Shown here: positions 1 through 8,304 of the stretch, one piece after another
Layout of the letters: every line of letters begins with the position of its first letter
How positions within the stretch are numbered: position 1 is the stretch's first letter
Assembly (NCBI GenBank): GCA_017416985.1
Contig: JAFQAG010000249.1
Span: 1-43,633 of the forward strand
Source: Clostridia bacterium
GTDB taxonomy: Bacteria; Bacillota; Clostridia; UBA1381; UBA9506
Length of the DNA stretch: 43,633 nucleotides
Reading direction: 5' to 3'
Translations under genes and position numbers: made by a program
The notes under the pieces: model-generated
Told to the model about the DNA's origin: nothing
Database searches by the model: none
Seen by the model: only the letters and a program-made list of their open reading frames with translations

Positions 1-142
1 ACGCATCAGACCAGACAGTACCCTCTTCCCACTTTTTATAAGCGGCTTTGCCGTCTGTTCCATCAACAGGAAGATATATAGAAAGATTTTTAGCAAGCTC
101 AGCAAAAACTGAACTCATCTTATCTAACGAACATTTACGCAT
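1..142 (-). CDS. AsrA/Flx-like iron-sulfur protein, N-terminal part (cut by window edge)
   Basis: An open frame begins at an ATG at 142 and runs off the left edge, giving 47 residues without a stop. The visible part (residues about 8-32) contains ELAKNLSIYLPVDG and AAYKKWEEG. This resembles the N-terminus of 4Fe-4S dicluster proteins of the anaerobic sulfite reductase A/FlxB type that accompany Hdr modules. The start overlaps the stop of the upstream gene by 8 bp, so translation is probably coupled. No cysteine cluster lies inside the window, so the iron-sulfur assignment rests on the N-terminal look and on context. An Flx-type subunit would pass electrons between NADH and the Hdr complex; that is inference. 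Confidence 0.55.
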   Translation of the reverse strand, partial: MRKCSLDKMSSVFAELAKNLSIYLPVDGTDGKAAYKKWEEGTVWSDA

Positions 143-1130
143 CAATATCCCCCCTGTCAAAAACCTCACCGGGTTCAACATCATCGGTGGTATAATTAAC
201 AAGCGGCGCTCTTTGTCCAACTTCGCTACCCGCCTGATATTCGCCGTAAAATTCGTTCATATCTTTAATAAATTTACGGTTTAAAAGATGGAGCGGAATA
301 TTCTGCGGACATACTCTTGAGCATTCGCCACAGTCTGTACATCTGCCTGCTACGTGATATGCACGTATAATGTGGAACATCTTTTCTTCAAAGCTGTTTG
401 CAGGAGATTTGTTTTCAACACCTGACTGGGGATTGTTAAACACGCACTTTTCACAAGTGCAAGCAGGGCAAACATCACGGCACGCATTACAACGAATGCA
501 ACGCGAAAGCTCATTCTGCCAGAAAGCAAATCTTTCATCAGGAGTCATAGCCTCTAACTTTTCAACCTCGTCAAAACGAGCAGACTCTAAAACCTCTCCC
601 TCTTCGCCCAAAAGCTCATCATATGCAACGTGCTTTTTGCTCTTGCAGTTTACGCATCTTTCTAAAAGCACATCTTTAGCATCTAACTCTATTGGCTTAT
701 CAGCATAAAGAGTTGTTACGGCAATTTTTTCGCCGCAGTCAATTTTAATTATACCGTCACCGCAAGCCACTTTTACTTTTTCAACATCTACCATACCTTC
801 GCATGGTATACCTACTGCATAAACCTTTTCGCGGTCAAAACGATGCTCGGTTAAAAGCTGATTAAAGCTATATGTGTCGCAAGGCTTTAAAAAAACTAAA
901 ATTTTACCCTCTGTTTTGCGGGTTTTTTCTATTAAATATTTAGAGAAGTTAGCACCGCAAAAATCATTCCATACAAAACCATCTTTAAGCTCTTCTTCAG
1001 TTTTGAACACAGCAGGAGTAATATCATAGTCAAACTCACCCTTGCTCCATCCTAAAACGCAGGATACTGTTCCATCTTTAAGCAGAGAAGCTGCTTTGTC
1101 AATTAATTGTGTTTGTGTTATCTTTTGCAT
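135..1130 (-). CDS. 4Fe-4S dicluster, FrhB/Flx-like electron-transfer subunit
   Basis: This is a 331-residue cytoplasmic protein. The N-terminal half (about residues 20-150, with ILVFLKPCDTYSF and VYAVGIPCEGM) resembles the F420-hydrogenase beta-subunit type of domain. The C-terminal half carries two ferredoxin-like clusters: CIRCNACRDVCPACTC near residue 213 and CTDCGECSRVCP near residue 263, plus CVNCKSKK in the linker. The start ATG follows GGAGGATCTGCG and overlaps the end of mvhD by 13 bp. Proteins of this shape sit beside HdrA-MvhD in anaerobes and are thought to feed NAD(P)H- or ferredoxin-derived electrons into Hdr. F420 itself is not implied in Clostridia. The subunit letter within the Flx scheme cannot be fixed from sequence. 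Confidence 0.75.
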   Translation of the reverse strand: MQKITQTQLIDKAASLLKDGTVSCVLGWSKGEFDYDITPAVFKTEEELKDGFVWNDFCGANFSKYLIEKTRKTEGKILVFLKPCDTYSFNQLLTEHRFDREKVYAVGIPCEGMVDVEKVKVACGDGIIKIDCGEKIAVTTLYADKPIELDAKDVLLERCVNCKSKKHVAYDELLGEEGEVLESARFDEVEKLEAMTPDERFAFWQNELSRCIRCNACRDVCPACTCEKCVFNNPQSGVENKSPANSFEEKMFHIIRAYHVAGRCTDCGECSRVCPQNIPLHLLNRKFIKDMNEFYGEYQAGSEVGQRAPLVNYTTDDVEPGEVFDRGDIDA

Positions 1131-1552
1131 CGCAGATCCTCCAATCTCTTGTTTTCTCCAAGTGCAGCTACTTTTTCAGCAAAATCGTTCATAGTAGCAG
1201 CAAATTTTGCACCCTCGGCAGCCGATACCCATTCAACACGGGTACGCTCTTTTTCAATACCAAGGTAATCAAGCATTGAAAACAGCATTGCCATACGACG
1301 ACGGGTGTAATAGTTACCCGAGGTATAGTGACAGTCACCTGGGTGACATCCGCAGATTATAACTCCGTCAGCTCCACGCTGAAAAGCTCGAAGTATAAAC
1401 ATAGGATTAACACGGCAGGAGCACGGAACACGAATGATTTTTACATCAGCAGGATAATTCAAACGATTGTTACCTGCAAGGTCTGCACCTGCATATGAGC
1501 ACCAGTTGCAGCAAAATGCCACAATCAGCGGTTTATATTCATTCATTTGCAT
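1118..1552 (-). CDS. mvhD: Hydrogenase iron-sulfur subunit, MvhD/FlpD family
   Basis: This 144-residue protein has the MvhD core: an early CCNWCSYAGAD motif, then RVPCSCRVNP and CGCHPGDCHY. Those cysteines would bind the [2Fe-2S] cluster that passes electrons to HdrA. I chose the ATG at 1552 because GGAGGTGG lies 7 bases upstream. An in-frame ATG at 1546 overlaps the hdrA stop as ATGA and is an alternative. A longer open frame reaches 1651 but lies inside hdrA. No hydrogenase large or small subunit follows. The electron donor is therefore more likely the Flx-like proteins downstream than a NiFe hydrogenase. Confidence 0.9.
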   Translation of the reverse strand: MQMNEYKPLIVAFCCNWCSYAGADLAGNNRLNYPADVKIIRVPCSCRVNPMFILRAFQRGADGVIICGCHPGDCHYTSGNYYTRRRMAMLFSMLDYLGIEKERTRVEWVSAAEGAKFAATMNDFAEKVAALGENKRLEDLRCKR

Positions 1553-3537
1553 ATAGCATCCACCTCCGCCATAATTTGTCCACTTGCAAAGCCGTGTAAG
1601 TCCATAGCACCTGATGGGCAGGCAACGGTACAAGCACCGCAACCCTGACATACTGCAGGATTTACAACAGCAATTCTTCTTACCAATGTTGTTCTGTCGG
1701 GCATACGGAATTCTTTATCCTCGTAGGTAATAGCACCATAAGGACAAACCCTTTCACACGATGAACAACCATTACACATAAGCTCGTTTGAATGAGCGAT
1801 ACAAGGGTTACCTGTAAGCTTATCTTTAGCTAAAAGACCAATAACCTTAGATGCCGCAGCACCAGCCTGAGAAACAGTTTCAGGAATATCTTTAGGTCCC
1901 TGACAAGCACCTGATAAGAACACACCAGCGGTCGGACTTTCTACCGGACGAAGCTTTGGATGCGCCTCGGTAAAGAAGTCATTTGTATCCATACTTGCTG
2001 TAAGCATTGTAGCAAGCGGTCTTGCCGATTTGTCTGGCTCGATAGCTGCTGCTAAAACAACCAAGTCAGCATCAATATGCAGCTGTTTGTTTTCTAAAAG
2101 GTCAGATGCCTGAACCTTTAGCTTATCGCCCTCGGGAACAACCTTGCCAACCATTCCCTTAACATAATGAACGCCATATTCTTCAACCGCACGGCGATAA
2201 AATTCATCAAAGTTTTTACCCGGAGTTCTTACGTCAATATAGAATACATAAACATCGGTATCCGGATATTTATCTCTTGTAAGCATTGCGTGCTTTGCAG
2301 TATACATACAGCAAATTTTTGAGCAGTATTCTTTGCCCTTTTCGGCACACGCATCACAACGAGAACCAACACACTGAACAAATACTATTGTGTGCGGATG
2401 CTTGCCGTCAGACGGACGGAGCAACTTACCGGCAGTAGGTCCTGCCGCATTTGTTAAGCGCTCAAACTCTAACGATGTGATAACATCTTTAGACTGGTTA
2501 TAAGCAAACTCGTCAAATTTATCCATACTAATCGGGTTAAAACCGGTTGCAACAACGATTGCACCATATTTTTCCTCGATGTATTCATCCTTTTGAGTGT
2601 AATCAATTGCGCCTGCTGCACAAACTCTTGCACAAAGACCGCACTTGCCGTTTTTAAGCATATTACAAGCGTTAGGGTCAATGGTTGCAACCTTAGGAAC
2701 AGCCTGAGCAAACGGAATATAGATTGCACTGCGGTTATCCATACCCAGATTAAATTCGTTAGGAACTTTTTTCATCGGGCATTTTTCAACACACGCACCG
2801 CAGCCTGTACAAATATCTTCTTTTACATAACGGGCATTCTTTTTAATGGTAACATCAAAATTACCAACAAAGCCCTTAACATCTGTAACCTCACTGTACG
2901 AGAAAATGCGTATTTTATCATTCTGAGCAACGTCAACCATTTTAGGTGTTAAAATACAAGCCGCACAGTCAAGTGTCGGGAAGGTTTTATCAAGCTGAGC
3001 CATTTTTCCGCCGATTGTAGGCTTTTTCTCTACAATGTCAACCGGGAAACCAGCATCTGCGATATCTAAAGCAGTCTGAATACCTGCAATACCACCACCG
3101 ATTACTAAAGCACGTTTAGTTACCGGAGATTCACCCGGTGTAAGCGGTGTGTTAAGGTTTACCTTTGCAACTGCTGCTTTACCTAAAATAATAGCCTTTT
3201 CGGTTCCGGTAGGAATATCTTTATGAACCCATGAGCATTGCTCACGGATGTTTGCAATTTCTACCATATACGGATTTAAGCCTGCTGCCTGAGCTGTTCT
3301 TCTGAATGTAGCCTCGTGCATACGAGGTGAACAAGAGCAGACAACAATTCCTGTAAGATTGTGTTCTTTAACGGCATTTATAATCATATCCTGACCCGCC
3401 TGAGAACACATATATTGATAGTTGGTGGAAAAGACTACTCCAGGCTCATTTTTAAGAGCATCTGAAACCGCCTGTACATCAACAGTACCAGCGATATTAC
3501 TTCCGCACCAACATACAAATACACCAATTCTTTGCAT
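1543..3537 (-). CDS. hdrA: Heterodisulfide reductase-like subunit A (flavin bifurcation core)
   Basis: This is a 664-residue HdrA. An N-terminal Cys-containing domain (CWCGSN, then CSCSPRMHE near residue 90) precedes the FAD dinucleotide fold at about 145-180 (VIGGGIAGIQTALDIADAGF) and GGKMAQLDKTFPTLDC. Ferredoxin-type clusters follow: CTGCGACVEKCP near 245, a CGLCARVC insert near 300, and two C-terminal clusters, CNGCSSCERVCPYGA and CQGCGACTVACPSGA. In methanogens and clostridial relatives HdrA holds the bifurcating FAD, splitting electron pairs between ferredoxin and a higher-potential acceptor at HdrB. GGAGGAAAGG precedes the ATG. It is a single-copy HdrA, not the duplicated form. The physiological acceptor is unknown here because methanogen CoM/CoB is not expected. 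Confidence 0.95.
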   Translation of the reverse strand: MQRIGVFVCWCGSNIAGTVDVQAVSDALKNEPGVVFSTNYQYMCSQAGQDMIINAVKEHNLTGIVVCSCSPRMHEATFRRTAQAAGLNPYMVEIANIREQCSWVHKDIPTGTEKAIILGKAAVAKVNLNTPLTPGESPVTKRALVIGGGIAGIQTALDIADAGFPVDIVEKKPTIGGKMAQLDKTFPTLDCAACILTPKMVDVAQNDKIRIFSYSEVTDVKGFVGNFDVTIKKNARYVKEDICTGCGACVEKCPMKKVPNEFNLGMDNRSAIYIPFAQAVPKVATIDPNACNMLKNGKCGLCARVCAAGAIDYTQKDEYIEEKYGAIVVATGFNPISMDKFDEFAYNQSKDVITSLEFERLTNAAGPTAGKLLRPSDGKHPHTIVFVQCVGSRCDACAEKGKEYCSKICCMYTAKHAMLTRDKYPDTDVYVFYIDVRTPGKNFDEFYRRAVEEYGVHYVKGMVGKVVPEGDKLKVQASDLLENKQLHIDADLVVLAAAIEPDKSARPLATMLTASMDTNDFFTEAHPKLRPVESPTAGVFLSGACQGPKDIPETVSQAGAAASKVIGLLAKDKLTGNPCIAHSNELMCNGCSSCERVCPYGAITYEDKEFRMPDRTTLVRRIAVVNPAVCQGCGACTVACPSGAMDLHGFASGQIMAEVDAICK

Positions 3538-3551
3538 TATTCCTTTCCTCC

Positions 3552-3938
3552 TTACTTACTATATTTTCTAAATGCGCTGACGATTAACTGCTGTGGAGTT
3601 TCATCATCAAGCATGTCAGGCACCGAATCTGCCTTTAAGTGATTTGCACCCTGCTTGCGCACAGCTGCAAGTCTTACTGCCTCGACCAGTTTTGCCGGCT
3701 CGACACCTCTTGGGCATCTGTCAACACAAGCAAAGCAGGTCAAGCATTTATACAGAGAATCTGAGTTAAGCAGGGGCTCGATATCTCCGTTTTCAACCAT
3801 ACTAACAAACTGATGCGGATGATATTCCATCTCGTCATATGCAGGGCAGGTAGCTGAGCACTTACCGCAGCGCATGCATTTTTTAGGATTAACTCCGCTC
3901 ATACGCAAAAGGTCTTCGTAAAGATACTTATTATTCAT
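3552..3938 (-). CDS. hdrC: Heterodisulfide reductase-like subunit C
   Basis: This is a short (128-residue) ferredoxin-like protein with two [4Fe-4S] motifs, CMRCGKCSATCP near residue 21 and CLTCFACVDRCP near residue 65, the normal HdrC layout. It links clusters in HdrA to the HdrB active site. The start follows GGAGGATACAA and lies 8 bp inside the end of hdrB, so the two are translationally coupled. The stop sits 14 bases before hdrA. Length and motifs match soluble HdrC; no membrane segment is seen. Confidence 0.92.
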   Translation of the reverse strand: MNNKYLYEDLLRMSGVNPKKCMRCGKCSATCPAYDEMEYHPHQFVSMVENGDIEPLLNSDSLYKCLTCFACVDRCPRGVEPAKLVEAVRLAAVRKQGANHLKADSVPDMLDDETPQQLIVSAFRKYSK

Positions 3939-4719
3939 TTGTATCCTCCTTTACGCCAAGTGCCTCTGCTAAAAGCTCGGTAAAATATACTACCGGAATA
4001 TCAGCACCGTTTTTAATAAGGTTATATTTGCAAAGCGGACAAGCAGTAATAATCATTTCTGCACCTGCTGCTTTTGCATTTTCTATAACTGCATTACTCT
4101 TTTTCTTAGCTAAATCAGGACTTTCCATAGCGATATATCCGCCACAGCATTCGTTGCGGTTTGCATATACTATCGCATCAGCACCGATTGCACGGATAAA
4201 ATCCTCCATAATGCTCGGATTTTCAGGGTCATCCATTTTCATAACACTGTTTGGTCTTAATAAAAGACAACCATAATATGCCGCTATTTTTTTGCCGGCA
4301 AGTTTGTTTACTACTTTTTCTTTAACTGCGTCAAATCCTACAACATCACGCAAAAGCTCAAGATAGTGATAAACCTGTGTTTCGCCGCTGTATGGCTCTT
4401 CGCCCATATATCTGTTTACTTTATCTGCAAACTCTTTATCTGTCTGCATTGCATGGTTTGTCTGCTTTATAACGTTGTGACACGCAGAACATACTGTAAC
4501 AAGCGGTTGTTCTTTGTTTTTTGCCGCTACAAGAGCACGAACTGAGGACAGCTTTGTAGCAACCTCGTCACGAGCGGTAGTAAACACACCGCCGCAACAC
4601 TGCCATTCTTCTATTTCTTCCAGAGTAACACCTAAAGCCTCGGCAGATTTTCTGGCATAATCATCAAGCTCTTTTGCCTTGTTCTTTAAGGTGCATCCTG
4701 GGAAATAAGCTACTTTCAT
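3931..4719 (-). CDS. hdrB: Heterodisulfide reductase-like subunit B (CCG-domain)
   Basis: This 262-residue protein has two CCG domains: CQ/CCGG at about residue 42 (EWQCCGGVFTTA) and NECCGGYIAMESPDLAKKK near 190, followed by ITACPLCKYNL. In HdrB such cysteine sets bind the unusual non-cubane [4Fe-4S] clusters that cleave a disulfide. In non-methanogens the substrate is unknown and may be a small-molecule or protein disulfide. A GGGAGGTAG ribosome site precedes the ATG. It lies 15 bases after fumarase in the same operon. Related CCG domains occur in thiol:fumarate reductase and lactate oxidation (LutA) proteins, which is notable beside fumarase and LDH. Confidence 0.93.
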   Translation of the reverse strand: MKVAYFPGCTLKNKAKELDDYARKSAEALGVTLEEIEEWQCCGGVFTTARDEVATKLSSVRALVAAKNKEQPLVTVCSACHNVIKQTNHAMQTDKEFADKVNRYMGEEPYSGETQVYHYLELLRDVVGFDAVKEKVVNKLAGKKIAAYYGCLLLRPNSVMKMDDPENPSIMEDFIRAIGADAIVYANRNECCGGYIAMESPDLAKKKSNAVIENAKAAGAEMIITACPLCKYNLIKNGADIPVVYFTELLAEALGVKEDTNE

Positions 4720-4734
4720 TTTACTACCTCCCGA

Positions 4735-6111
4735 TTAAACCATTTCTTCCGGATGGAACACTTCATCAAATTTTTCAGCTGTTAAAAAGCCCAGCTCAAC
4801 GCAAGCCTCTTTAAGTGATATATTATCCTTAAATGCTTTTTTAGCTGTTTTTGCAGCGTTTTCGTATCCGATATACGGATTGAGTGCTGTAACAAGCATT
4901 AAGGAATTATGCAGATTGTGATACATTTTTTCTTTGTTTGCGGTGATTCCTACTGCGCAATTTTTGTTAAACGAAACAATTGCCTCTGCTAAAAGTCTTG
5001 CAGACTGCAGGAAGTTATAAATGCAAACCGGCATAAATACGTTAAGCTCGAAGTTACCCTGAGATGCCGCCATAGAAACTGCAACATCGTTACCCATAAC
5101 CTGAACTGCAACCATAGTTACAGCCTCGCACTGTGTTGGGTTAACCTTACCCGGCATAATTGATGAGCCCGGCTCATTTTCAGGAATAAAGATTTCACCT
5201 AAACCATCACGTGGACCAGATGCAAGCCAACGGATGTCGTTTGCAATTTTCATCATATCGCAAGCTAATGCTTTAATTGCACCATGAGCAAAAACAAGCT
5301 CGTCTTTTGATGTTAATGCGTGGAATTTATTTTCAGCAGTTTTATATGATTTGCCTGTAATTGCCGCAATTTCTGCTGCAACGCTTTCTGAGAATCCTTT
5401 AGGAGCATTAAGACCTGTTCCTACTGCTGTACCGCCCAATGCTACCTCGTAAAGAGGCTCTAAAGATCTGCGGATAAGCTCAACGTCTTTTTCTAAGCTT
5501 GAACGCCAACCGCTGATTTCCTGACTGAATTTAATAGGAGTTGCATCCTGAAGATGTGTTCTTCCGCTCTTTACGATTCCTTCGTTTTCTTTTTCTAAGC
5601 GTTTAAAGGTTTCGATTAACATTTCTGCTGCAGGAATAAGCTTATCTTCTAAGATTAAAACTGCTGCAATGTGCATAGCAGTCGGAAAGGTATCGTTTGA
5701 AGACTGGCTCATATTCGAATCATCGTTCGGATGGAGCAGCTTTTTACCTAAAATCTCGTTACCGCGATTTGCAACAACCTCGTTTGCGTTCATATTAGAC
5801 TGTGTGCCAGAACCTGTCTGCCAAACAACCAACGGAAAATGATCATTAAGCTTTCCGCTCATAACCTCGTCACAAGCCGCAGATATTGCACCTAACTTTT
5901 CTTCCGTCATTTTTTCTGGGCGGAGCTTGTTATTAGCAATCGCCGCTGCTTTTTTTAATACTCCAAAAGCATGAATAATTTCACGGGGCATTGTTTCGAT
6001 GCCCACACCTATTTCAAAGTTTTCGTGACTTCTTTGGGTCTGCGCTGCCCAAAGACGGTCAGCAGGAACTTTTACCTCACCCATAGAATCGTGTTCTATA
6101 CGATAATCCAT
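4735..6111 (-). CDS. fumC: Fumarate hydratase, class II
   Basis: This 458-residue fumarase/aspartase-superfamily enzyme interconverts L-malate and fumarate. Signatures include SGTQSNMNANEV, GRTHLQDATPIKFSQE and the superfamily loop GSSIMPGKVNPTQCE with the catalytic serine. GTAVGTGLNAP favours fumarase, although aspartase is a close relative. I place the start at the ATG at 6111, with AAAGGG 8 bases upstream. A GTG three codons earlier (6120) overlaps that site. Class II enzymes need no iron-sulfur cluster. Flanked by an LDH/MDH-fold dehydrogenase and Hdr genes, it probably serves a malate-fumarate branch of fermentation. Confidence 0.93.
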   Translation of the reverse strand: MDYRIEHDSMGEVKVPADRLWAAQTQRSHENFEIGVGIETMPREIIHAFGVLKKAAAIANNKLRPEKMTEEKLGAISAACDEVMSGKLNDHFPLVVWQTGSGTQSNMNANEVVANRGNEILGKKLLHPNDDSNMSQSSNDTFPTAMHIAAVLILEDKLIPAAEMLIETFKRLEKENEGIVKSGRTHLQDATPIKFSQEISGWRSSLEKDVELIRRSLEPLYEVALGGTAVGTGLNAPKGFSESVAAEIAAITGKSYKTAENKFHALTSKDELVFAHGAIKALACDMMKIANDIRWLASGPRDGLGEIFIPENEPGSSIMPGKVNPTQCEAVTMVAVQVMGNDVAVSMAASQGNFELNVFMPVCIYNFLQSARLLAEAIVSFNKNCAVGITANKEKMYHNLHNSLMLVTALNPYIGYENAAKTAKKAFKDNISLKEACVELGFLTAEKFDEVFHPEEMV

Positions 6112-6132
6112 TATTTTCACCCTTTCAATATA

Positions 6133-7074
6133 TTAAATCTTAATATTTCTCATTACTTCTTTTAAGCTTTCTGCGCTCTTGTGAAGGTCTTCAATTTCTT
6201 TATCATTTAAAGGAAGAACAATTTTGTTATGAACTCCGTTGCGACCTACAACATTTAAAAGACTTAAGCATACATCATCAATGCCGTATTCGCCGTGAAG
6301 CATTGTCGAAACAGTCATTGTTGTATCAATACCGCTAAGCAGGCATTTGCATATGTGACATACCGAAACAGATACCGCATAGAAGGTAGCACCTTTTCTC
6401 TGAATTACACGTGCACCGGATTTACGAACATAATTTTCAACCTCTTCTTTGTGAAGTTCAGGGAAGTTAGCAGACTTTAAAACGGATTTGCCATAATCCT
6501 CAACCGGAACGTTTGAAATGTTCGCAACTGACCATGGAACAAACGATGAATCGCCATGTTCACCCAAAACATATGCATGAACGTTCTGCTGGCTTACTGA
6601 ATAATATTCAGAAAGTCTTGAACGCAGACGTGCAGTATCTAAAATAGTACCCGAACCGATAATGCGTTCTTCAGGGATTCCTGAATATTTAGTAAACGCA
6701 TAAGTTAAAATATCAACCGGATTACTTACAATAACATAAGTTGCATCAGGAGCATATTTTACAATCTGCTCTGTAATAGATTTTAAGATATCAACATTGG
6801 TCTGTGCCAGGTCAAGTCTTGACTGACCTGCTTTTCTTGCTACACCCGATGTAATGACAACTATATCAGAGCCGGCAGCATCTTCATAAGTTCCTGCATA
6901 AATATTGCAAGGATTGCAAAAAGGTGTTCCCTGTCTGATGTCTAATGCCTCGCCCAATGCTTTTTCGTTGTTGATGTCAATCATTACAATTTCAGAAGCA
7001 ATGCCTTCAATTGTAAGTGTGTAAGCGATAGTAGAACCTACACTACCTGTTCCTATTACTGTAATTTTATTCAT
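6133..7074 (-). CDS. LDH-fold L-2-hydroxyacid dehydrogenase with MDH-like Arg specificity residue
   Basis: This is a 313-residue NAD-dependent lactate/malate dehydrogenase. The N-terminal GTGSVGST and Asp33 (MIDIN) fit an NAD-binding Rossmann fold. Catalytic parts are SRLDL (Arg86), NPVDILTY, LDTARLR and GEHGDS, which are LDH-like rather than MDH-like. The residue aligned with LDH Gln102 is Arg80 (SGVARKAGQSR), the arginine that selects oxaloacetate in malate dehydrogenases. Thr in KGATFYA is LDH-like. The start at 7074 is chosen over an upstream GTG/ATG extension because homology begins at MNKITV and GAAAGG lies upstream. Both pyruvate and oxaloacetate are possible substrates. Next to fumarase, a malate role is plausible. 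Confidence 0.85.
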   Translation of the reverse strand: MNKITVIGTGSVGSTIAYTLTIEGIASEIVMIDINNEKALGEALDIRQGTPFCNPCNIYAGTYEDAAGSDIVVITSGVARKAGQSRLDLAQTNVDILKSITEQIVKYAPDATYVIVSNPVDILTYAFTKYSGIPEERIIGSGTILDTARLRSRLSEYYSVSQQNVHAYVLGEHGDSSFVPWSVANISNVPVEDYGKSVLKSANFPELHKEEVENYVRKSGARVIQRKGATFYAVSVSVCHICKCLLSGIDTTMTVSTMLHGEYGIDDVCLSLLNVVGRNGVHNKIVLPLNDKEIEDLHKSAESLKEVMRNIKI

Positions 7075-7156
7075 TAATAATCCATACCTTTCTGCCCACA
7101 AATTAATTATCTTATGTCTTATCCGGGCTGATAAGACCAAACTTTAAGCAAAACTT

Positions 7157-7396
7157 TTACAGTTTTGCCTTTATTTCTTTTTCGAAAAACTCGTTCACGG
7201 TTTCGGGAGTTACTGAAAAAACTTTATCTTCAATTGAAACAGAAACCCCGTCCTGACATCTGCCCATACAAAATGCTGCACATAAATTAATTTTTTCACC
7301 AAGACCGCTTTGTTCTGACAAAGCTTTCAGGTCTTCCAGCACGTGCTTAGAACCTTTTAAATGACAAGCACTTCCTATGCATACCGAAACCTTCAT
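7157..7396 (-). CDS. Thioredoxin-like [2Fe-2S] ferredoxin (NuoE C-terminal type)
   Basis: This is a 79-residue protein. Cys6 and Cys11 (CIGSACHLKGS) and the CAAFCMGRC segment (Cys39, Cys43, Cys47) give the C-x4-C plus C-x3-C ligand pattern of NuoE/HydA-type [2Fe-2S] thioredoxin-fold domains. The ATG at 7396 has GGAG 10 bases upstream, which decides the start; the open frame extends upstream into the promoter. It is the first gene of the operon and likely acts as a small electron carrier or NADH-side partner of the Hdr/Flx proteins. As a lone domain without NuoF, its partner is not identifiable here. Confidence 0.85.
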   Translation of the reverse strand: MKVSVCIGSACHLKGSKHVLEDLKALSEQSGLGEKINLCAAFCMGRCQDGVSVSIEDKVFSVTPETVNEFFEKEIKAKL

Positions 7397-7435
7397 TTTT
7401 AAACGACTCCTTTCGTTTTTTGATATATAATCACA

Positions 7436-7461
7436 GACATTGTTAATTATATAACAATGTC
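7436..7461. promoter_or_regulatory. Rex-type operator overlapping the -10 box
   Basis: A perfect 10-bp inverted repeat, GACATTGTTA and TAACAATGTC, is separated by 6 bases that form the -10 box of the promoter. The inner 18 bases TTGTTATATAATTAACAA match the clostridial Rex consensus TTGTTAANNNNTTAACAA at all but one fixed position. Rex leaves DNA when NADH/NAD+ is high, so the operon should be derepressed under reducing conditions. The assignment rests on the consensus match and on the redox function of the genes. Confidence 0.82.
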
Positions 7462-7474
7462 CGACAAATTTCAA
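7446..7474 (-). promoter_or_regulatory. Promoter of the ferredoxin-LDH-fumC-hdr operon
   Basis: On the minus strand TTGAAA (7474-7469) and a perfect TATAAT (7451-7446) are 17 bases apart. The -10 box is the exact centre of the inverted repeat listed separately. Transcription would begin about 40 bases before the ferredoxin start. Confidence 0.85.
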
Positions 7475-7525
7475 CCCCTAATATACAAAATAATATAAAT
7501 TTTTATATTTTTTTATTAAAAAAGG

Positions 7526-7551
7526 CTGCTATGCAAAAATTGGCATAGCAG
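7526..7551 (-). terminator. Terminator of the ABC importer operon
   Basis: CTGCTATGC (7526-7534) pairs with GCATAGCAG (7543-7551) as a 9-bp stem with an 8-base loop. On the minus strand it is followed by CCTTTTTT, directly downstream of the ATPase gene. Confidence 0.88.
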
Positions 7552-7560
7552 TCCTGTTTT

Positions 7561-8304
7561 TTATAATACTTTACTTAAGAATAATTTAGTTCTATCGTTC
7601 TGCGGATTATCAAAAATCTGCTCAGGTGTTCCGCTTTCTACAATTACACCCTCGTCCATAAAAATAACTCGGTCAGCAACCTCTTTTGCAAAGCCCATTT
7701 CGTGCGTAACAACAACCATTGTCATACCCTCTTCTGCCAACTGTTTCATAACAGCCAAAACCTCTCCAACCATTTCAGGGTCTAAGGCAGATGTAGGCTC
7801 GTCAAAGAGCATAACCTCAGGATTCATACAAAGAGCACGCACAATTGCAACACGCTGCTTTTGTCCGCCCGAAAGCTGCGAAGGATATGTATTTGCTCTG
7901 TCAGCCAATCCAACACGCTCTAAAAGCTGCATTGCTTTAGCCTCGGCATCTTCTTTAGACATTTTAAGCAGTTTCATTGGTGCAACTGTCATATTTTTAA
8001 GTATGGTCATATGTGGAAACAGATTAAAATGCTGAAAAACCATTCCCATTTTTTGACGATGAATATTAATATTCACTTTAGGGTCTGTGATTTCGTTACC
8101 ATCAAACATTATCGAGCCGGAGGTCGGTAACTCTAAAAGGTTAAGCGAGCGCAAAAATGTAGATTTACCCGAGCCTGACGGACCGATAACAACTACAACC
8201 TCGCCCTTATTTATTTCAGCACTTACACCATTAAGAGCTTTAATGGCTCCACCTTTATAAAACTTACATAAATCGTTTGTTTTTATAATGCAATCAGCGT
8301 TCAC
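7561..8304 (-). CDS. glnQ: Polar amino-acid ABC transporter ATPase (GlnQ/HisP family)
   Basis: This 247-residue ATPase has Walker [11 protein letters not shown]-loop [11 protein letters not shown], signature LSGGQKQR, Walker [15 protein letters not shown] and H-loop VTHEMGFA. All are typical of the polar amino-acid transporter subfamily, which powers import through a HisM-type permease. I choose the GTG at 8304 because GGAGG lies 10 bases upstream and homology starts just after it. The longer ATG at 8334 lies inside the permease gene. The GTG overlaps the permease stop by 11 bp, showing coupling. The specific amino acid cannot be read from the ATPase. Confidence 0.9.
   Translation of the reverse strand: MNADCIIKTNDLCKFYKGGAIKALNGVSAEINKGEVVVVIGPSGSGKSTFLRSLNLLELPTSGSIMFDGNEITDPKVNINIHRQKMGMVFQHFNLFPHMTILKNMTVAPMKLLKMSKEDAEAKAMQLLERVGLADRANTYPSQLSGGQKQRVAIVRALCMNPEVMLFDEPTSALDPEMVGEVLAVMKQLAEEGMTMVVVTHEMGFAKEVADRVIFMDEGVIVESGTPEQIFDNPQNDRTKLFLSKVL

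Noticed and set aside
2593-2952. Plus-strand frame of 119 codons inside hdrA
   Set aside because: Antisense shadow; the Cys and Asn richness reflects reversed codons of the iron-sulfur gene.
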